Of a stretch of DNA of 10,312 nucleotides, positions 6,503-10,312 are shown one piece after another. The notes beneath the pieces were generated by a model. It did no database searches, was not told the origin of the DNA, and worked only from the letters and a program-made list of their open reading frames with translations. Position 1 is the stretch's first letter. The number at the start of each line of letters is the position of its first letter. Source of the stretch: Thiotrichaceae bacterium UBA7359 (GTDB lineage Bacteria; Pseudomonadota; Gammaproteobacteria; Eutrophobiales; Eutrophobiaceae); NCBI GenBank assembly GCA_905182825.1, contig CAJJDJ010000139.1, positions 1-10,312 of the forward strand. Reading direction: 5' to 3'. The translations under genes were made by a program, and so were the position numbers.

Positions 6503-7855
6503 ATGAAAAAAGATCGTGCAAACGGTCTGTCATTGAAAGAGCATGAGGTTGCTGGAAACGGCTTACTTGATCGACGCCTATTTTTATTAAGAGGGTTACA
6601 GTTTGGTGTTATTGCGAATATCACGCCGACTAATAGCCTCGCAACCACCGCTACCGATATTGACTTGATAGGTCCAACTTGGATGCATGAGCCAGGCGAA
6701 CCGTTTTCTACTTATGGTGAGCCCTCAGAACATGAAGATGACGTCGTACGTTTCCCAGTTCAAAATGAGATGGTTCCCGGTAATGGTGTTTCATGGACCC
6801 CATTACATTTGTTGGAAGGAACGATAACACCTAATGGATTGCATTATGAACGACATCATAATGGTGTGCCGCAGATTAATCCAAAAAATCACCGTTTGTT
6901 GATACATGGTCTGGTAAAGAAAGATTTGATATTTAGTATTGATGATTTACTACGTTACCCAATGGAATCAAAAATTTGTTTTATAGAATGCGGTGGTAAT
7001 AGTAACGCTGGTTGGAATAAACAACCTTCTCAATCTCAAGCGGGTTATTTTAATGGTTTAGCGTCTTGTTCAGAATGGACTGGTGTTCCGCTTTCAGTTT
7101 TGTTAGCCGAAGTTGGTTTAAGAAAAAAATCAAAATGGCTTGTTGCAGAAGGTGCAGACGCTTTTGCTATGCAAATGTCTATTCCCATTGACAAGGCCTT
7201 GGATGATGCCTTTCTTGCTTTGTATCAAAATGGAGAACGTATTCGACCGGAAAATGGTTATCCCTTACGCTTGATTGTGCCGGGTTGGGAAGGCGTATTG
7301 AATGTGAAATGGTTGCGTCGGTTAAAAGTAACAAATCGCCCGGTAATGGCGCGCAATGAAACATCACGTTATACCGAGTTACAGCCTTCAGGTAAGTCGC
7401 GTATGTTCACCTTTCCTATCGAAGCAAAATCATTAATCACTTCTCCTTCTGCACACATGGTTCTAAAAGGACCAAGCCTCTATCAAATAACGGGTTTGGC
7501 CTGGTCTGGAAGAGGTAAAATCAGTAAAGTTGAAATTTCGGCAGATGGTGGTGAAACATGGGGAGAGGCTGCATTACAAGAACCTATACTCGATCGTTCT
7601 TTTACTCGGTTTCGTTTGCCTTGGAACTGGAATGGTAAACCTGCGGTGCTAAAAAGTCGCGCAATAGACGAAACAGGCTATGTTCAGCCTGAACGAACGG
7701 AGCTTGTTAAAAAACGCGGACGACATGGTTTTTTTCATTACAACGCGATAACTAATTGGCATATAGATAGTGATGGTTTTGTTTCGCATGTCTATGATAA
7801 AAAAGAAAATGAAACGACAGATTCTGATATCAATATTGATAGCGATTGGGATTAA
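6503..7855 (+). CDS. soxC: SoxC, molybdenum cofactor subunit of sulfane (sulfite) dehydrogenase
   Basis: Periplasmic molybdoenzyme of 450 residues in the sulfite-oxidase superfamily. With its haem partner, SoxC oxidises the sulfane sulfur held on the SoxY carrier cysteine. A twin-arginine signal is visible: RRLFLLRG starting at R24-R25, a hydrophobic stretch to about 40, and a likely cleavage region near 48-51. Family blocks follow: WMHEPGEPFSTYGEPS (60-75), TPLHLLEGTITPNGLHYERH (99-118), HRLLIHGLV (130-138), FIECGGNS (160-167) with the expected Mo-coordinating C163, SCSEWTGVPLSVLL (188-201), YQNGERIRPENGYPLRL (241-257) and PGWEGVLNVKWLRRLKVT (260-277). The dimerisation domain, with GLAWSGRGKI and VEISADGG, spans about 310-425. 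The SoxC-specific blocks distinguish it from SorA and from eukaryotic-type sulfite oxidases. The acidic tail (~433-450) runs over the start of the cytochrome gene downstream by 47 bp in another frame. Confidence 0.94.
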   Translation: MKKDRANGLSLKEHEVAGNGLLDRRLFLLRGLQFGVIANITPTNSLATTATDIDLIGPTWMHEPGEPFSTYGEPSEHEDDVVRFPVQNEMVPGNGVSWTPLHLLEGTITPNGLHYERHHNGVPQINPKNHRLLIHGLVKKDLIFSIDDLLRYPMESKICFIECGGNSNAGWNKQPSQSQAGYFNGLASCSEWTGVPLSVLLAEVGLRKKSKWLVAEGADAFAMQMSIPIDKALDDAFLALYQNGERIRPENGYPLRLIVPGWEGVLNVKWLRRLKVTNRPVMARNETSRYTELQPSGKSRMFTFPIEAKSLITSPSAHMVLKGPSLYQITGLAWSGRGKISKVEISADGGETWGEAALQEPILDRSFTRFRLPWNWNGKPAVLKSRAIDETGYVQPERTELVKKRGRHGFFHYNAITNWHIDSDGFVSHVYDKKENETTDSDINIDSDWD

Positions 7856-8357
7856 TCCTGATTATGCTACATCATTTCAGGACCATGGTCCGGGTTTGGG
7901 CTCTGGTGTCTCATCAGAAGAAATAGCTGCATGGGATACTAGTGTTTTTCCTGATGGAGAAGGATTACCTAGAGGTGAAGGTAGTGTTAAAAATGGAGAA
8001 GTGCTTTATAAGAGTAAATGTATTACGTGTCACGGTGAAAATGGATTAGGTACGACAACGGGAGCTCAACTCGCGGGAGCACAATTAGATTTAACTAGTG
8101 AATATCCGGAACAAACTATTGGCAGTTATTGGCCTTATGCTACAACCGTGTTTGATGTAATAAGACGTTCCATGCCTATGACTGCCCCAGGATCGTTGAG
8201 TGATAATGAAGTTTATGCTCTTACTGCGTATCTACTATTTTTGAATAATATTATTGATGAATATGGAGTTATGAATGCATCGAAATTACCAAAAGTGAAA
8301 ATGCCAAATGAAGATGGTTTTATAAATATTTACAAGATAGAAGAGACATTCAGATAG
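7809..8357 (+). CDS. Short single-haem SoxD-like cytochrome c
   Basis: Secreted c-type cytochrome of 182 residues, the expected electron acceptor of SoxC. I chose the ATG at 7809 because it gives an ordinary Sec signal: MKR, then a hydrophobic core ILISILIAIGI, and cleavage near residues 23-24. ATGs at 7794 and 7770 in the same frame would add charged or awkward N-terminal residues. The haem-binding CITCH is at 71-75 and the likely axial methionine is M122 (or M124) in RRSMPM. The blocks GSGVSSEEIAAWDTSVFPDG, GSYWPYATTVFDVIRR, SLSDNEVYALTAYLL and LPKVKMPNEDGF match the N-terminal half of SoxD. Ordinary SoxD has two haems and about twice this length; only one CxxCH is present and the frame ends cleanly in TAG, so this is a short form rather than a window artefact. 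The start lies 47 bp inside soxC, suggesting coupled translation. Confidence 0.88.
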   Translation: MKRQILISILIAIGINPDYATSFQDHGPGLGSGVSSEEIAAWDTSVFPDGEGLPRGEGSVKNGEVLYKSKCITCHGENGLGTTTGAQLAGAQLDLTSEYPEQTIGSYWPYATTVFDVIRRSMPMTAPGSLSDNEVYALTAYLLFLNNIIDEYGVMNASKLPKVKMPNEDGFINIYKIEETFR

Positions 8358-8390
8358 AGCTTTGTTTAAATACTTTGATGGTTAGCTTTA

Positions 8391-8410
8391 ATTATTTTTA
8401 ATAATATTTT
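8391..8410 (+). terminator. Weak AT-only hairpin after the SoxD-like gene
   Basis: ATTATT (8391-8396) and AATAAT (8400-8405) pair around a TTT loop and are followed by ATTTT, 33 bp after the stop codon. The stem has no G-C pair, so termination strength is doubtful; a larger 8-bp inverted repeat (8381-8388 with 8449-8456) could fold around it. Confidence 0.25.
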
Positions 8411-8520
8411 CAAACTCAACGATTCTTTTATGACCAAGCTTTATTCATAAGCTAACTCAAAATTTTTTCAATTATCGAAGATATTAACTAAGCGCATTTC
8501 GAGCGAGTTTATACATTAAG

Positions 8521-8546
8521 TTGATAGTATCAGTAATATATATCAA
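8521..8546. repeat. Inverted repeat TTGATA-N14-TATCAA upstream of aroC
   Basis: TTGATA (8521-8526) and TATCAA (8541-8546) are perfect reverse complements. The left arm also forms a compact 11-bp palindrome TGATAGTATCA at 8522-8532. The spacing does not fit an FNR box (TTGAT-N4-ATCAA). It resembles the second repeat 80 bp downstream. Confidence 0.35.
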
Positions 8547-8599
8547 GATAAAATAAATCAAAATATGCTTAATGTAGTGTGATGTGAACATTTCATTAC

Positions 8600-8629
8600 G
8601 TTGATCACTAAATTATCTTTCAGATCAAC
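8600..8629. repeat. Inverted repeat GTTGATC-N16-GATCAAC adjoining the aroC promoter
   Basis: GTTGATC (8600-8606) and GATCAAC (8623-8629) are perfect 7-bp reverse complements; with three mismatches the symmetry extends to 13 bp per arm. The right arm abuts the candidate -35 hexamer at 8630, the position expected of a regulator site. No regulator can be named. Confidence 0.4.
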
Positions 8630-8658
8630 ATGACGACAAAAGCGTTCCCGTATACAAT
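8630..8658 (+). promoter_or_regulatory. Candidate sigma-70 promoter of aroC
   Basis: ATGACG (8630-8635, four of six consensus bases) is followed after exactly 17 bp by TACAAT (8653-8658, five of six). Transcription would start near 8664-8667, at or beside the aroC ATG. No Shine-Dalgarno sequence precedes that ATG, which is consistent with a leaderless message. This is inference from sequence only. Confidence 0.45.
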
Positions 8659-8666
8659 ATTGCACT

Positions 8667-9764
8667 ATGTCAGGAAATACATTTGGAAAACTATTTACCA
8701 TCACCAGTGCTGGAGAAAGTCACGGAACAGCCCTTATGTGTATTGTTGACGGTTGTCCACCTGGTTTAAATTTGACAGAAGCCGATATGCAGCATGATTT
8801 GGATCGACGTAAGCCTGGTAAATCGCGTCATGTTACTCAACGCAAGGAATCAGACACAGTCAAGATAATGTCGGGTGTTTTTGAAGGTGTGACAACTGGA
8901 ACGCCTATTGGGTTATTAATTGAAAACGAAGATCAGAAATCAAAAGATTACGGTAATATTAAAGAGATGTTTCGTCCGGGGCATGCAGATTATACTTATC
9001 AACAGAAATATGGAATCCGTGACTATAGGGGTGGAGGACGTTCCTCTGCTCGTGAAACATGTATGCGTGTAGCTGCTGGCGGGATTGCAAAAAAATATTT
9101 AAAAGAAAAATTAGATATAACTATACGTGGTTATCTCTCGCAAATAGGACCTTTAAAGATAGAGCATAAGGATTGGGGTGAAGTGGAAAATAATCCATTC
9201 TTTTGTCCAGATCTAGATCGTGTTCCTGAACTAGATAATTATATGGATTTACTACGTAAAGAGGGTGAGTCTATAGGTGCGCGTATCAATATTGTTGCTG
9301 AGAATATTCCTGTTGGCTTAGGTGAACCTATTTTTGATCGTCTAGATGCTGACATCGCTAAAGCAATGATGAGTATCAATGCGGTTAAAGGTGTAGAAAT
9401 AGGCGCAGGTTTTGACTCAGTTGAACATAAGGGTACTCATCATCGAGACGAAATGACGCCCGAAGGTTTTGTAGGTAATAATGCCGGTGGTGTCTTAGGT
9501 GGTATCTCATCAGGACAAGATATCTTGGTGAGTATTGCTTTAAAACCCACCTCTAGTATTCGCTTGCGAGGTGAGACTATTGATAAAGCTGGGCAACCGG
9601 CTGAAGTAATCACTAAAGGTCGTCATGATCCCTGCGTTGGCATTCGAGCAACACCGATTGCCGAAGCGATGTTAGCATTGGTATTAATCGACCATGCACT
9701 TCGACATCGTGCACAGAATATTGATGTTCAATCTAAAACACCTATAATTCCCGCAAGTAAATAA
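8667..9764 (+). CDS. aroC: Chorismate synthase
   Basis: Cytoplasmic, reduced-FMN-dependent enzyme that converts 5-enolpyruvylshikimate 3-phosphate to chorismate, the last step of the common aromatic pathway. It has 365 residues, close to E. coli AroC (361). Visible signatures: MSGNTFGKLF at the start, GESHG at 16-20 followed by CIVDGCPPG (25-33), RRKPGKSR (47-54), RPGHADYTYQQKYGIRDYRG starting at 103, GGGRSSARET at 122-131, and the C-terminal RHDPCVGIRATPIAEAM starting at 319. H19 and H106 correspond to the conserved catalytic histidines. The start is fixed by the conserved N-terminus. The gene begins after a 309-bp spacer with its own candidate promoter and is followed after two bases by an MFS gene, so those two are probably one operon. 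Nothing is missing or unusual in the protein. Confidence 0.98.
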   Translation: MSGNTFGKLFTITSAGESHGTALMCIVDGCPPGLNLTEADMQHDLDRRKPGKSRHVTQRKESDTVKIMSGVFEGVTTGTPIGLLIENEDQKSKDYGNIKEMFRPGHADYTYQQKYGIRDYRGGGRSSARETCMRVAAGGIAKKYLKEKLDITIRGYLSQIGPLKIEHKDWGEVENNPFFCPDLDRVPELDNYMDLLRKEGESIGARINIVAENIPVGLGEPIFDRLDADIAKAMMSINAVKGVEIGAGFDSVEHKGTHHRDEMTPEGFVGNNAGGVLGGISSGQDILVSIALKPTSSIRLRGETIDKAGQPAEVITKGRHDPCVGIRATPIAEAMLALVLIDHALRHRAQNIDVQSKTPIIPASK

Positions 9765-9766
9765 AA

Positions 9767-10312
9767 ATGACTAAAGTCGATGGCCTGCCATACTGGCGAC
9801 TGTCTGGTTTTTATTTTCTATTCTTTCTTACTCTCGGTTGTTTCATGCCGTATTGGTCTTTGTACCTAAAATCGTTAGGCATGAATGCAGAGGCGATTGG
9901 AATTTTATCTGCAATAGTTGTCGTAACAAAAATATTTTCATCATTTATCTGGGGCTGGGTCGTCGACTATACGAGTAAACGAATGCATGTCATTCGTTAT
10001 ACTTCACTCTTCTCAATGTTGTCATTTTGTTTTGTTTTATTTTTTCAAGATTTTTGGTCGCTGTTAATTATTTTATTTATTTTTTCAATTTTCTGGAGTG
10101 CCGCATTACCTCAAGTGGAAGCCATGACTTTATCTCATCTTGGTGAGGAAAGTAATAGGTATACTGTTGTGCGAATATGGGGCTCGATCAGTTTTATTAT
10201 TGCAGTACTAGTGCTAGGCAATTTTTTTGATCATTACCCCATAGATTATCTATTACCCATCATTATTCTTTCAATGGCATTGATTTGGATTCATAGCTTA
10301 TTTATTCCTGAA
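9767..10312 (+). CDS. MFS transporter (MFS_1-like / HcaT-like), 5' part, truncated by window edge
   Basis: Inner-membrane major facilitator of which the first 182 residues are present; the frame is open to the last base, so the gene continues beyond the window. Six hydrophobic segments are visible at about 11-32, 44-62, 78-94, 98-116, 138-153 and 160-179, the N-terminal bundle of a twelve-helix carrier. Between segments 2 and 3 is GWVVDYTSKR (63-72), the MFS motif A. PYWRLSGFY at the start and RIWGSISF at 136-143 match the group related to 3-phenylpropionate permease HcaT that accompanies aroC in Pseudomonas-like genomes. The ATG lies two bases after the aroC stop, implying co-transcription and probably translational coupling. 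The substrate is unknown; an aromatic or shikimate-related compound is a guess based on the neighbour. Confidence 0.9.
   Translation, partial: MTKVDGLPYWRLSGFYFLFFLTLGCFMPYWSLYLKSLGMNAEAIGILSAIVVVTKIFSSFIWGWVVDYTSKRMHVIRYTSLFSMLSFCFVLFFQDFWSLLIILFIFSIFWSAALPQVEAMTLSHLGEESNRYTVVRIWGSISFIIAVLVLGNFFDHYPIDYLLPIIILSMALIWIHSLFIPE

Larger units (their letters stand above)
8358..8666. other. AT-rich non-coding spacer between the SoxD-like gene and aroC
   Basis: 309 bp without a gene. Its first part may end sox transcription: an AT-only hairpin (ATTATT 8391-8396, TTT loop, AATAAT 8400-8405) followed by TATTTT, and an 8-bp inverted repeat GTTAGCTT (8381-8388) with AAGCTAAC (8449-8456) enclosing it, then T6 at 8463-8468. 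None is a classic terminator. The second part carries the inverted repeats and promoter listed separately. Confidence 0.55.

Noticed and set aside
7770..7808. Upstream ATGs (7770, 7773, 7788, 7794) as start of the SoxD-like cytochrome
   Set aside because: They add a Met/Lys-rich stretch and lengthen the overlap with soxC; the ATG at 7809 gives a normal signal peptide. The 7794 start cannot be fully excluded.
8600..8629. FNR/Anr box upstream of aroC
   Set aside because: The TTGAT and ATCAA half-sites are present, but 18 bp apart instead of four.
1..10312. CRISPR array, tRNA, rRNA, insertion sequence or prophage genes
   Set aside because: No regularly spaced repeats, cloverleaf-like segments, transposase or integrase motifs were seen on either strand.

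Overview
The window looks like a low-G+C chromosomal segment from a gammaproteobacterium with sulfur-oxidising (sox) genes. Every gene I can support lies on the + strand. The housekeeping genes (mutS, fdxA, prmB, aroC) have gammaproteobacterial-type sequences. A mutS/fdxA association and a prmB/aroC/MFS association are both familiar from Pseudomonas-like genomes. I cannot name the genus from the sequence alone.

Layout: (1) 1-743, the 3' end of mutS (ATPase domain and C-terminal dimerisation tail; the 5' part is outside the window). (2) 791-2530, a two-gene ABC exporter: a six-helix ABC-2/NosY-like permease and a NosF-like ATPase whose start codon directly follows the permease stop. (3) 2604-2927, fdxA, a seven-iron ferredoxin. 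(4) About 0.4 kb of AT-rich non-coding DNA with small overlapping hairpins, then 3337-3987, a protein with one good FHA domain and one degenerate FHA-like domain. (5) 4215-5099, prmB, the ribosomal protein uL3 glutamine methyltransferase. (6) 5169-8357, a compact sulfur-oxidation group: a secreted, fused SoxY-SoxZ-like carrier, a 479-bp AT-rich spacer, a Tat-exported SoxC molybdenum sulfur/sulfite dehydrogenase, and a short single-haem SoxD-like cytochrome c overlapping soxC. (7) A 309-bp spacer with paired inverted repeats and a good sigma-70-type promoter, then 8667-9764, aroC (chorismate synthase). Two bases later comes an MFS transporter (9767 to the window end, incomplete).

The three sox-type products make sense together. 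The carrier would hold sulfur on a cysteine, SoxC would oxidise the carrier-bound sulfane sulfur (or sulfite) in the periplasm, and the cytochrome would take the electrons. No SoxX, SoxA or SoxB is in the window, the carrier is a single fused polypeptide with its cysteine in an internal KGACSAP motif rather than a C-terminal GGCGG arm, and the SoxD partner is about half the usual length. This is the most unusual part of the window, and it sits between prmB and aroC, which are close neighbours in related bacteria. The remaining findings concern candidate regulatory sequence, mainly upstream of aroC, soxC and the FHA gene. They rest on visual inspection only.
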